DNA from: Opitutaceae bacterium
GTDB lineage: Bacteria; Verrucomicrobiota; Verrucomicrobiia; Opitutales; Opitutaceae
Reading direction: 5' to 3'
Assembly (NCBI GenBank): GCA_020847775.1
Contig: JADLBI010000109.1
Coordinates: 1-16,429, forward strand
DNA: 16,429 nt
A program made the position numbers and the translations under genes. Below the pieces are notes generated by a model. The model was not told where the DNA came from and ran no database searches. It worked only from the letters and a program-made list of their open reading frames with translations. Below, piece after piece: positions 1-8,061 of this stretch; the first letter of the stretch is position 1, and every line of letters starts with the position of its first letter.

Positions 1-1
1 G

Positions 2-1231
2 CTAATCTTGTTTGTCATCGACGGCCTGAGCGGAGTCACCCCGCTGGATGAGCGCATCGCGGCGAAGTTGCGTCGGAGTAAACGCACCGTGCGCTTGGTT
101 GTGAACAAGGCGGATTTCGACGAGGAAAAGGTGGATATCGCCGACGCTTATCGTTTGGGATTGGGCGAGCCGATCGCGGTATCGGCTGAGCACGGCCGCG
201 GCGAGGAGGCTCTGCGCACAGCCATTGCCGAGGCATTGGGCCCGTCCCCCGCGCGGACCGAAGCGACGGAGCGTGACGAGGAGGCTCCGCTGTGCATCTG
301 TTTTATCGGCCGACCCAACGTCGGCAAATCGTCATTGAGCAACCGGTTGCTGCAAAGCGACCGACTGATTGTGAGCGATGTGCCCGGCACCACGCGCGAC
401 GCGGTGGAGCTGCCCTTTCTCTTCAAGGGCCGCAACGGCCGCGACTATCCATTCCGGCTGATCGACACCGCGGGCATCAAGGCTGCGACCAAGCTGGCCG
501 CGCCGGTGGAGTATTTCTCGCGCCTGCGTTCACTCGACGCGATCCAACGCGCCGATGTGGTTTTCCTCGTGCTCGACGCGGTGGAGGGCGTGACCCAGCA
601 GGACAAGGCGATCGCGGGCGAGGCGGTGAAGGAGAAGAAACCCATTGTCGTGGTGATCAACAAATGGGATCTCGTGCATCAGGCGTTCGCGCGGCCCGAG
701 GGCATCCGCGGGTTTTCCGATGAGCGAGACTACCGCGAAAAATATGAGAAGGCGGTGCTGGACCGACTCTTCTTCACGCCTGGCGCGCCGTTGATCTACG
801 TGTCCGCCGTCAGTGGCTATGAGGTGGACCGCATGATGAACGCGGCAGTTCAACTCAATCGCACGCTCGACAAGAAATTGCCCACAGCGCGCTTGAACAA
901 GCTGCTGGGCACGCTGACCGAGCACACGCCACCGCCTGCGGTGGGTGGCCGGCGCTTCCGGGTTTACTACGCCACGCAGACCGGCAACCGGCCGTTCCGC
1001 ATCCGCGTGTTTTGCAACCGTGAGGACAAGTTGGCGGAAAGCTACCGCCGCTACTTGGAGGCGGGTGTGATCGAGGAGTTCGGTCTGGATGGCTGTCCGG
1101 TATATTTTGATCTCGTGGGCAAGGAGAAGCACACGCCCGGCACGCCTTACACCTCGAAGAACACGCTGGCGGCCAAGCCCAAGTGGCGCGCGGCGGAGGA
1201 CGCGGAGCGCAGCGGCACCTTGGAAGACTGA
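2..1231 (+). CDS. der: Ribosome biogenesis GTPase Der (EngA), 5'-truncated by the window edge
   Basis: Der is a double-GTPase that acts in late assembly of the 50S ribosomal subunit in the cytoplasm. The reading frame is open from base 2, so the start and the first P-loop lie upstream of the window; 409 residues are seen of a usual 440-490. What remains of the first G domain includes the segment FVIDGLSGVTPLDE, the G4 motif NKAD and a G5-like SAEHGRG. The second G domain is complete: P-loop GRPNVGKS at about 308-331, DTAG, NKWD (near 659-670) and a SAVSG G5 motif. The C-terminal third (about 850-1170) matches the KH-like domain. fmt follows after about 50 bp on the same strand. All motifs needed for GTP binding that fall in the window are intact. 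Identification is secure. Confidence 0.95.
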   Translation, partial: LILFVIDGLSGVTPLDERIAAKLRRSKRTVRLVVNKADFDEEKVDIADAYRLGLGEPIAVSAEHGRGEEALRTAIAEALGPSPARTEATERDEEAPLCICFIGRPNVGKSSLSNRLLQSDRLIVSDVPGTTRDAVELPFLFKGRNGRDYPFRLIDTAGIKAATKLAAPVEYFSRLRSLDAIQRADVVFLVLDAVEGVTQQDKAIAGEAVKEKKPIVVVINKWDLVHQAFARPEGIRGFSDERDYREKYEKAVLDRLFFTPGAPLIYVSAVSGYEVDRMMNAAVQLNRTLDKKLPTARLNKLLGTLTEHTPPPAVGGRRFRVYYATQTGNRPFRIRVFCNREDKLAESYRRYLEAGVIEEFGLDGCPVYFDLVGKEKHTPGTPYTSKNTLAAKPKWRAAEDAERSGTLED

Positions 1232-1280
1232 CAAGCTTGCGGTGGCCCGGCGTTCGTGGCTCAACAGCGCGGTGCCCGCA

Positions 1281-2255
1281 TTGAAACTGGTATTTCTCGG
1301 ATCTGATCCCATCGCTTTGCCGCTCCTAGACTGGCTGACGGGCGAGGGGGCTAGATTCGCACAAGTGGCCGCGGTTTTCACCCAGCCCGATCGGCCCGTG
1401 GGCCGCGGTCAAAAGATCACCCCCAACGCGATCAAGCAATGGGCGCTCGCGCGCGCCATTCCCGTGCACCAGCCGGAGAAACTGCGGGCCGAGGCGCTAC
1501 AGACGCTCGTGGCGCTAGCGGCAGATGTATCGCTCGTCATGGCTTACGGTCATATTTTGCGGCAGGAATTCATCGATACACCGCGGCTGGGCACTCTGAA
1601 TCTACATGCGTCGCTGCTGCCGAAGTATCGCGGCGCGTCGCCGATACAGACGGCGGTCGCCGCCGGTGAATGCGAGACCGGCGTCAGCCTGATGCGCATC
1701 GTGCGCGAGTTGGATGCCGGACCGGTGGCCGATTTGGAGCGCGTGCCGATTGAGCGCACGGATACGGCTTTGGAAATCGAGGCGAAGCTCGCCGCTGCCT
1801 GTGTGCCGTTGCTGGCGCGATCCCTGCCGCTGCTGGCGGAAGGGAAGCTGGAGTTTCAGGCGCAGAATCAGCCCGAGGCTACGTTTTGCCGGCGGTTGGT
1901 CAAAACCGACGGGGGACTAGATTTTTCCGCACCCGCGAGTGAGCTCGCGGCGCGCATCAACGGTCTGTTCCCGTGGCCCGCGTGTTCCGGCACCGTGGAA
2001 GGACAAACGATAAAGTTTGGGATGGCGGATGCGATCGAGGGGGCTGGTGAGCCCGGTATGGTGTTGGGTTGCGATGCCGATGGGCTCAGGATTGGCACCG
2101 GGCTCGGTATGTTGAGGATCAGGCGTCTGCAGCGCCCCGGTGGGAAAATGCTGCCTGCTGGTGAGTTTTTGCGTGGGGCAGGCATCCCGCCTGGGAGCCG
2201 TTTTGTTTCGTTTCCCATGCCTCCCTTGGTGTCGCGTGCGCCTTTTCGAGCGTAG
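1281..2255 (+). CDS. fmt: Methionyl-tRNA formyltransferase
   Basis: Fmt transfers a formyl group from 10-formyltetrahydrofolate to Met-tRNA(fMet), preparing initiator tRNA for translation. From the chosen TTG start the protein is 324 residues, close to the family's ~315. The N-terminal Rossmann-like catalytic domain begins MKLVFLGSDP. The folate-site motif NLHASLLPKYRG contains N107 and H109, and the D of RELDAGPV is residue 145; these match the catalytic Asn/His/Asp triad of the family. The C-terminal OB-like tRNA-binding domain starts near residue 210, at the FCRRLVKTDGGLDF segment. An in-frame GTG at 1272 would add three residues and is an equally possible start; neither has a Shine-Dalgarno sequence. 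The frame stays open much further upstream inside der, but that part does not resemble Fmt. The usual partner, peptide deformylase, is not in the window. Confidence 0.95.
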   Translation: MKLVFLGSDPIALPLLDWLTGEGARFAQVAAVFTQPDRPVGRGQKITPNAIKQWALARAIPVHQPEKLRAEALQTLVALAADVSLVMAYGHILRQEFIDTPRLGTLNLHASLLPKYRGASPIQTAVAAGECETGVSLMRIVRELDAGPVADLERVPIERTDTALEIEAKLAAACVPLLARSLPLLAEGKLEFQAQNQPEATFCRRLVKTDGGLDFSAPASELAARINGLFPWPACSGTVEGQTIKFGMADAIEGAGEPGMVLGCDADGLRIGTGLGMLRIRRLQRPGGKMLPAGEFLRGAGIPPGSRFVSFPMPPLVSRAPFRA

Positions 2256-2295
2256 GTCTTGTTTTCGACCCCGATTTTGACAAGCTCCGCCCCAT

Positions 2296-2856
2296 ATGTG
2301 GATTCGCATTCTCCTGACCATGACACTCCTGGCCGCGGTTGCACGCGGGCAGGGCAATTCGATTCAATACGAAATGGCCAACCTGCGCGAGGACATGCGC
2401 GGCTTGGTGCAGCGCGTTGGCGAACTGACCATGCGGGTCGAGCAGCTCGAGCGAGAAAACGCCGCGTTACGCAGCGGGGCGGAGAACGCCGCGCAAGCCT
2501 ACGTCACGGTGGCGCAGCTTAATGACGCCGTCGCCGACCTGAATCGCATCGTGAAAGCATCGAAGGGCGACATCATGAAAGAAGTGAACCAGAAGCTGAC
2601 CGCGCTGGCGAAACAGACCAACGCCGCCGTCGAGTCCGTGGCCAAGGGCGTGGCGCAACGCGCCACGGTGCAGACCACGTTTTCAGATAATTACTCGCAG
2701 GAGGGCACCAGCTACACCGTGCAGAAGGGCGACACGATTTCATCCATCGCGCAGAAAACCGGCGCCCGGACGCAAGATATCATCAACGCCAATAAGATTG
2801 GCGACCCCTCGCGCCTTCAGGTCGGCCAGACCCTGTTCATTCCTTCCGCCAAATAA
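2296..2856 (+). CDS. Secreted coiled-coil protein with C-terminal LysM domain
   Basis: A 186-residue protein with three visible parts. Residues 1 to about 18 are a signal peptide (MWIRILL, then a hydrophobic core, then AVARGQG). Residues about 24-60 form a heptad-like coiled coil (MANLREDMRGLVQRVGELT and the following RVEQLERENAAL), with more helical sequence to about 120. Residues about 140-183 are one LysM domain (YTVQKGDTISSIAQKTG through LQVGQTLFIP), a fold that binds N-acetylglucosamine-containing polymers such as peptidoglycan. The protein is therefore probably periplasmic or wall-associated, with the helix acting as a spacer or oligomerisation stalk. No enzymatic domain is visible. It starts 40 bp after fmt and ends 2 bp before parB, so it is probably co-transcribed with both. 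The precise role is unknown. Confidence 0.88.
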   Translation: MWIRILLTMTLLAAVARGQGNSIQYEMANLREDMRGLVQRVGELTMRVEQLERENAALRSGAENAAQAYVTVAQLNDAVADLNRIVKASKGDIMKEVNQKLTALAKQTNAAVESVAKGVAQRATVQTTFSDNYSQEGTSYTVQKGDTISSIAQKTGARTQDIINANKIGDPSRLQVGQTLFIPSAK

Positions 2857-2858
2857 CC

Positions 2859-3782
2859 ATGTCCGCCGCCCCAAAATCCCGCTTGGGCCGTGGTCTAGGC
2901 AGCCTGATTGCCAAAGCCGCGCCCGCCCCGACCACCCTCAAGGACACCACCCCCAAGCCCGCCGCGCCGTCGTCATCGAGCGGACTGCCAGGCTATCAAG
3001 AAGTGGCGGTGGTGGCGATCGAGCCGAGCCCGTTTCAGGCGCGCAAAGTGTTTTTGCCGGACCAACTGCGCGAATTGGTGGAGAGCATCCGCGCGGAGGG
3101 GCTCTTACAACCGATCGTGGTGCGACAGACGGGGGATAAATTTCAATTGATCGCCGGCGAACGCCGCTGGCGCGCGTTTCAGGAACTGAAGCTGAAGAGC
3201 ATCCCCGCGCGTGTGGTGCAGGCGAGTGACGCGTCATCGGCCGCTCTTGGCCTGATCGAGAATCTACAGCGCGAAGGTCTGAACCCGATCGAAGAGGCGC
3301 ATGGTTACGCGAGCCTGATCCGCGATTTTGACCTGACGCAAGATGCAGCGGCGGACCGCGTGGGCCGTGGCCGGGCGAGTGTGGCCAACAGCTTGCGGCT
3401 GCTCTCCCTCGATGCGGAGACGCAAGGGTATCTGGGCAAAGGCATGATCAGCGTGGGCCACGCCAAGGTGCTGCTCGGAGTCGGCGACGCGGCCCAACGC
3501 GCGCTGCTGGCCCGGCGGGTCATCGAGGAAGGGCTGAGCGTGCGCGCGACGGAAAAACTCGTGCAAGACGCGGGCAAAGCCTCTGTTGCCAAGCCGCGGC
3601 GGACTCCAACGAAGGCCGGGCGTGACGCGGCGGCGGTGGCCGGCATTGAACAGAAGCTTACCTCCCACTTGGGCGCACGCGTCGCCGTCCTCCATACGCC
3701 GAAAAAAGGCCGCATCGTGATCGAGTATCACGGCAACGACGACTTGCAGCGCGTGCTCGAAAAGATCGGGGTTTCGCTTTGA
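2859..3782 (+). CDS. parB: Chromosome partitioning protein ParB
   Basis: ParB is a CTP-dependent DNA clamp that loads at parS sites near the origin and works with the ATPase ParA to segregate chromosomes. The 307-residue protein has the full architecture. A basic N-terminal peptide, RLGRGLGSLI (residues 8-17), is typical of the ParA-contacting tail. A Pro/Ala-rich linker follows. The CTP-binding motifs are GERRWRA (100-106) and ENLQRE (134-139), leading into LNPIEEAHGY. A helix-turn-helix lies at about 159-182 (LTQDAAADRVGRGRASVANS). A basic linker leads to a C-terminal dimerisation domain at about 260-305. The ATG is 2 bp after the LysM gene stop, with no Shine-Dalgarno sequence. parA, usually immediately upstream, is absent from the window. 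The C-motifs are intact, so clamp function is expected. Confidence 0.95.
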   Translation: MSAAPKSRLGRGLGSLIAKAAPAPTTLKDTTPKPAAPSSSSGLPGYQEVAVVAIEPSPFQARKVFLPDQLRELVESIRAEGLLQPIVVRQTGDKFQLIAGERRWRAFQELKLKSIPARVVQASDASSAALGLIENLQREGLNPIEEAHGYASLIRDFDLTQDAAADRVGRGRASVANSLRLLSLDAETQGYLGKGMISVGHAKVLLGVGDAAQRALLARRVIEEGLSVRATEKLVQDAGKASVAKPRRTPTKAGRDAAAVAGIEQKLTSHLGARVAVLHTPKKGRIVIEYHGNDDLQRVLEKIGVSL

Positions 3783-3809
3783 ACCTTGCCCAACGGCCAG
3801 GCTGCCACG

Positions 3810-3848
3810 GGTTTGTGACGCAAGAGCGAAGCCCTGCATTGACAAACC
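3810..3848. repeat. Inverted repeat (7-bp arms) between parB and secG
   Basis: The arms ggtttgt (3810-3816) and acaaacc (3842-3848) are exact inverted copies separated by 25 bases, in the 97-bp gap between parB and secG. No T-run follows the second arm, so it does not look like an intrinsic terminator. The second arm overlaps TTGACA (3839-3844), a perfect -35 hexamer match, but the best -10 candidate at a 16-bp spacing (GATGCT, 3861-3866) matches only three of six positions. It could be a regulatory site, a dispersed intergenic repeat or chance. Confidence 0.3.
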
Positions 3849-3879
3849 GGCGGCGCGCCTGATGCTGTAACCCTTTGTC

Positions 3880-4254
3880 ATGAGTATTCTCCTCGGGATT
3901 CTTACCTTTGTTCTCATCGTTGTTTCTGTGCTTTTGGTGCTGCTGGTGCTGATGCAGAAGGCCAAAGACGGCGGGGCCGGCGCGGCCTTGGGTGGCGGCA
4001 TGACCGAATCGGCTTTTGGCGCGGACACGCAAAACGTCCTGAGCGGCACGACCATCAAGGCGGCCATCGCGTTTTTCGTATTGAGCTTCGTGCTCTACCT
4101 CGGCCACCTCTACCAGCGCAATCACAGCACGGGCGCCGATGAGGCATTGCCCACGATTCAAGCTCCAGCCGTGCCCGCGACCACCACGGAAAACGTGGCT
4201 CTGCCTGCGGCGGAAACTCCCGCCCCAGCCGACAAACCGGTCAGCGACAAATAA
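3880..4254 (+). CDS. secG: Preprotein translocase subunit SecG
   Basis: SecG is the small accessory subunit of the SecYEG channel in the inner membrane and helps SecA-driven protein export. The protein has two transmembrane helices (residues about 3-25 and 60-78). They are joined by the diagnostic Gly-rich loop that starts MQKAKDGGAGAALGGG and ends in SAFGAD. Length is 124 residues; the family is often 70-110. The extra length is a Pro/Ala/Thr-rich, low-complexity tail from about residue 82, which by known SecG topology would face the periplasm. The ATG at 3880 lacks a Shine-Dalgarno sequence but starts directly before helix 1. A strong intrinsic terminator begins 28 bp after the stop codon, suggesting secG ends a transcript. 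Identification by sequence pattern is firm. Confidence 0.92.
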   Translation: MSILLGILTFVLIVVSVLLVLLVLMQKAKDGGAGAALGGGMTESAFGADTQNVLSGTTIKAAIAFFVLSFVLYLGHLYQRNHSTGADEALPTIQAPAVPATTTENVALPAAETPAPADKPVSDK

Positions 4255-4261
4255 TCTTTCC

Positions 4262-5155
4262 GTGTTGCAGAAATGCAAAGTTACGCCCGCCCGACTTTGG
4301 CGGGCGTTTTTGTTGGCCGGGTTGGCCGGGCTCGCCATTCCAGCGTCAGCCGCTCCGGCGTCGAAGACCACGCGAGTGCCGTCGGATTTCGGGCAGTTTG
4401 GGCCGCCAGATCAGGCCAAAGGCGAAAGGATTCTGGGGGAGTTTCGCAATCTGGGTGTCGCCGGGGATTACTATCTGCAATTTGAGTTGCAAGTGCTACC
4501 ACGCCGCGGTGAGCGGATGGTTTACGCCGGTCGGTTGTGGGGGGGGCGCAATGAGTCTGGGCCGATTTCGCGTGTCGAATTGGAGGACGGCCGGGGCCAA
4601 GTGCAGCGGCTTTTGATTCAGTCCGGTCCGGAGCCGCGAATCTGGAGTGGGCGACAGGGCGAATCCACGGAGCAGCTCATGCCTGCGGCTAGTCTATACG
4701 CGCCGCTACTGGAGGGTTCGGAACTGACGCCGTTTGATTTGCTGATGCCTTACCTTTACTGGCGGGACTTCGTTTTCGAAGGTGTCAGCAAGGTGCTGGG
4801 CCGCGCGGCGCACACGTTCTTGATGAAACCACCGGCGGGCGATCCGGCGGAGGGCGGCCGGTTGGCAGCGGTGCGGGTGCAGCTAGACACCCAGTTTCGC
4901 GCGATGGTGCAGAGCGAACTGCTCAATACCCAGGGCGAAGTCTACAAATCGCTCACTTTGCGCGATCTCAAGAAGGTGGGAGACCAGTGGATGATCAAGG
5001 CGATCGATTTGCGCAACGAACAGACGCGAGACAAAACCCGGTTTCAAGTCCTGCGCGCTGCGGTTGGTCTGGATTTGTCTCCGGCCGTGTTTGAGCCGAG
5101 CTCACTGGCGGGGTTGATCGCGCCACCGGAGCAGACGGAATCGCTGGGGCGCTAA
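4262..5155 (+). CDS. Exported LolA-like (outer-membrane lipoprotein-sorting type) protein
   Basis: From a GTG at 4262 the product has 297 residues. Its first 30 form a good signal peptide: a basic n-region (K4, K6, R11, R14), the core AFLLAGLAGLAIP and an ASA cleavage site. The mature part has alternating beta-type segments. It ends in a block resembling LolA-like lipoprotein-sorting proteins (LTLRDLKKVGDQWMIKAIDL, followed by RNEQTRDKTRFQV). Such proteins bind lipid or lipoprotein in the periplasm; here the link is family resemblance only, with no residue-level proof. TTG 4265 is an alternative start. Starts further downstream (TTG 4310 or 4313) would lose the positively charged n-region. 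The odd point is that the 5' end contains the secG terminator. Two tandem 9-bp copies (4312-4329) encode the LAG-LAG of the signal core. It converges on the ABC ATPase gene with an 11-bp gap. Confidence 0.7.
   Translation: MLQKCKVTPARLWRAFLLAGLAGLAIPASAAPASKTTRVPSDFGQFGPPDQAKGERILGEFRNLGVAGDYYLQFELQVLPRRGERMVYAGRLWGGRNESGPISRVELEDGRGQVQRLLIQSGPEPRIWSGRQGESTEQLMPAASLYAPLLEGSELTPFDLLMPYLYWRDFVFEGVSKVLGRAAHTFLMKPPAGDPAEGGRLAAVRVQLDTQFRAMVQSELLNTQGEVYKSLTLRDLKKVGDQWMIKAIDLRNEQTRDKTRFQVLRAAVGLDLSPAVFEPSSLAGLIAPPEQTESLGR
4283..4311 (+). terminator. Intrinsic (rho-independent) terminator after secG
   Basis: A perfect 8-bp GC-rich stem, cgcccgcc (4284-4291) with ggcgggcg (4299-4306), encloses a 7-base loop and is followed directly by five T (4307-4311). 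An A-rich stretch precedes it. It starts 28 bp after the secG stop. It lies inside the signal-peptide codons of the next gene, so either that gene uses a promoter close to its start or translation and read-through decide its expression. Confidence 0.8.
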
Positions 5156-5166
5156 GGTGGGGCCGA

Positions 5167-6297
<1,131 letters not shown>

Positions 6298-6439
6298 GAG
6301 TGGATGAGTTTAGGGGAGGGTTCTCAGGCCGAAAATCAGGCAACTGAAATGAGAGTCAATGCCATAGAGCGACAAATGTTTTTAGGATTGCGCCGGGTGG
6401 CGGCATTCGGCTGCGTAAATGCTCCATCGCCGTCGCAAC

Positions 6440-6775
6440 ATGCCTTCGCGCTCCACTTCCAACGCTGTTCCGGTCACCTTTGATTTGCCACTCGATTTGC
6501 TGGCCAAGATCGAATCCTGCCGACAATCGTTGGGGCTCGACACCACGAGTGCGGTGATCCGTATCGCGCTGGAACGTTTTGATTTCGCCGGCTGCCAGCC
6601 GCCTCGCACGCCGCACCGGCAACTCTCGGTGCGGCTGGGTGCGGAGCAGCGCGCGGCGTTGAAACGCTACGCCAAGATCAAGGATGTGAGTGTCGGAGTG
6701 CTGTTACGCATGGCGATAGATGACCTGCCGACGGCCAAGCCCAAAGCCAAGTCGGCCCGCGCGAAAAAATCCTGA
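6440..6775 (+). CDS. Small basic protein with two tandem ribbon-helix-helix units
   Basis: A 111-residue protein I cannot assign to a named gene. Two segments each have the strand-helix-helix outline of ribbon-helix-helix (CopG/Arc-like) DNA-binding proteins. Unit one is the strand VPVTFDL (10-16), a helix at about 18-31 and a helix at about 35-47 beginning TTSAVIRIALERF. Unit two is the strand RQLSVRL (60-66), a helix at about 68-81 and a helix at about 83-96 (VSVGVLLRMAIDDL). A Lys/Ala-rich tail (about 100-111) could contact DNA non-specifically. Ordinary family members carry one unit and dimerise; here one chain may form a pseudo-dimer. An ATG at 6419 would add seven residues. It is divergent from the broken ABC ATPase gene across 142 bp, so regulation of that gene is possible but unproven. 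No toxin gene is adjacent. Confidence 0.65.
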   Translation: MPSRSTSNAVPVTFDLPLDLLAKIESCRQSLGLDTTSAVIRIALERFDFAGCQPPRTPHRQLSVRLGAEQRAALKRYAKIKDVSVGVLLRMAIDDLPTAKPKAKSARAKKS

Positions 6776-6852
6776 CCGAGTGTCGTTGTCCCGCAGGCAG
6801 GGCGTGAGCTTGCCAAGGGCCGCCTCCGTGCCCTTTAGTGCGCGCGCAACTC

Positions 6853-8037
6853 ATGAGCACTCTGCCGTCCCTTTCCACTTGGGCATTGAACATAGCGCCG
6901 TCGCCGACGCTGGCCGTTGACGCCAAGGCGAAATCCCTCATCGCCGCTGGCGAAGACGTATGCGGCTTCGCCGCCGGCGAACCGGACTTCGACACGCCGG
7001 CGCACATCAAGGATGCCGCCATCAAGGCGCTGCGGGACGGCAAGACGAAGTATGCCCCGACGCCCGGCATTCCACCGCTGCGCGACGCCATCGCGCAAAA
7101 GTACACCGAGTTTTACCAGATTCCGACCCAGGCCGCGCAAGTCGTGGTGAGTCCCGGCGGCAAATTTTCCTGCTACCTGACGATTCTCGCCACTTGTTCA
7201 GCCGGCGACGAAGTTATCATCCCCGCGCCGTTTTGGGTGAGCTATCCCGAGATGGTGAAACTCGCCGGCGCCACGCCGGTGCAGATTCTGGCGACCGACG
7301 CGACCGGTTTCAAACTCACCCCGGCTATGTTGGAGGCCGCGATCACGCCGCGCAGCAAGTTGCTTATCCTCAATTCCCCGTCCAATCCGACCGGTGCGGT
7401 TTACACCCTCGCCGAGCTAGAGGCGCTCACGACCGTGGCGGTGAAGCACAACCTCTACATCATGTCGGATGAGATATATGAGCATCTGCTCTACGACGGG
7501 GTGAAGCATGTTTCTCCAGCTTCCTTTTCGGCTGAGGCGCGCGAGCGCACGATCATCGTTTCGGGTTTCGCCAAGACGTTTGCGATGACCGGCTGGCGTC
7601 TCGGCACTATCGTGGCACCCGCGACCATCGCCAAGGCGGTCGGCGAGCTGCAAAGCCAGATGACATCCAACGCCACGACCTTCGCGCAATGGGGCGCGCT
7701 CGCCGCCTATACCGAGAAGGAGAAAACCCAAGCCGCGCTCGACGAGATGCTCGTCGCCTTTGATCGTCGCCGCAAATTCCTGCACACCGCGCTCAACAAA
7801 ATCCCGGGCGTGAGCTGCGTGCTGTCGCAGGGCGCGTTTTACCTGTTTCCGAACATTGCGAGTTTCGGGATCGACGACCTCAAGTTCTGCGAGCGCCTGC
7901 TCGCCGAGCACAAGGTCGCAGCCGTGCATGGCTCGGCGTTTGGCGCGCAGGGTTTTATGCGCATCAGCTACGCGACCTCTGACGCCATTTTGGCCAAGGG
8001 CGTTGAACGCCTTGCGAAATTCTGCGCTTCGCTTTGA
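6853..8037 (+). CDS. Class I pyridoxal-phosphate aminotransferase, aspartate aminotransferase type
   Basis: A fold-type I PLP enzyme that probably exchanges amino groups between aspartate and 2-oxoglutarate; relatives of this subgroup can also use prephenate. The 394 residues carry the hallmarks: FAAGEPDFDTP near the N-terminus, GKTKYAPTPGIPPLRDAI, the cofactor-contact NSPSNPTG (174-181), SDEIYEHLLYDG with the PLP-ring Asp (206), the Schiff-base Lys 241 in FAKTFAMTGWRLG, and FMRISYA carrying the carboxylate-binding Arg near the end. Oddly, the residue before the Lys is Ala, where Ser is more usual. GGK near residue 104 is in the region where the Thermus-type enzyme has a substrate-binding Lys. 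ATG 6853 is preferred over GTG 6838, since the intervening residues add nothing conserved. The DUF2238 gene follows after 24 bp, probably in the same transcript. Exact substrate is not decidable from sequence alone. Confidence 0.88.
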   Translation: MSTLPSLSTWALNIAPSPTLAVDAKAKSLIAAGEDVCGFAAGEPDFDTPAHIKDAAIKALRDGKTKYAPTPGIPPLRDAIAQKYTEFYQIPTQAAQVVVSPGGKFSCYLTILATCSAGDEVIIPAPFWVSYPEMVKLAGATPVQILATDATGFKLTPAMLEAAITPRSKLLILNSPSNPTGAVYTLAELEALTTVAVKHNLYIMSDEIYEHLLYDGVKHVSPASFSAEARERTIIVSGFAKTFAMTGWRLGTIVAPATIAKAVGELQSQMTSNATTFAQWGALAAYTEKEKTQAALDEMLVAFDRRRKFLHTALNKIPGVSCVLSQGAFYLFPNIASFGIDDLKFCERLLAEHKVAAVHGSAFGAQGFMRISYATSDAILAKGVERLAKFCASL

Positions 8038-8061
8038 GCGAATGGGCAGGACGCAGATCGA

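Noticed and set aside
530..1381. 283-codon minus-strand open frame opposite der and the start of fmt
   Set aside because: The real Der motifs are on the other strand; the antisense product is Arg/His-rich with no recognisable fold.
3831..3850. 10-bp match gacaaaccgg shared by the parB-secG gap (3841-3850) and the secG 3' end (4231-4240)
   Set aside because: Too short to call a repeat; flanking bases do not match.
3264..4067. 267-codon minus-strand open frame across parB, the intergenic gap and secG
   Set aside because: It crosses two confident genes on the opposite strand and has no domain signal; chance openness in GC-rich DNA.
4312..4329. Tandem 9-bp direct repeat (gttggccgg twice)
   Set aside because: It only encodes repeated Leu-Ala-Gly in a signal-peptide core; no sign of a mobile element or regulatory array.
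6354..6359. Possible -35 (TTGACT on the minus strand) for the ABC ATPase gene
   Set aside because: No acceptable -10 hexamer occurs at 16-18 bp spacing, so I do not call a promoter.
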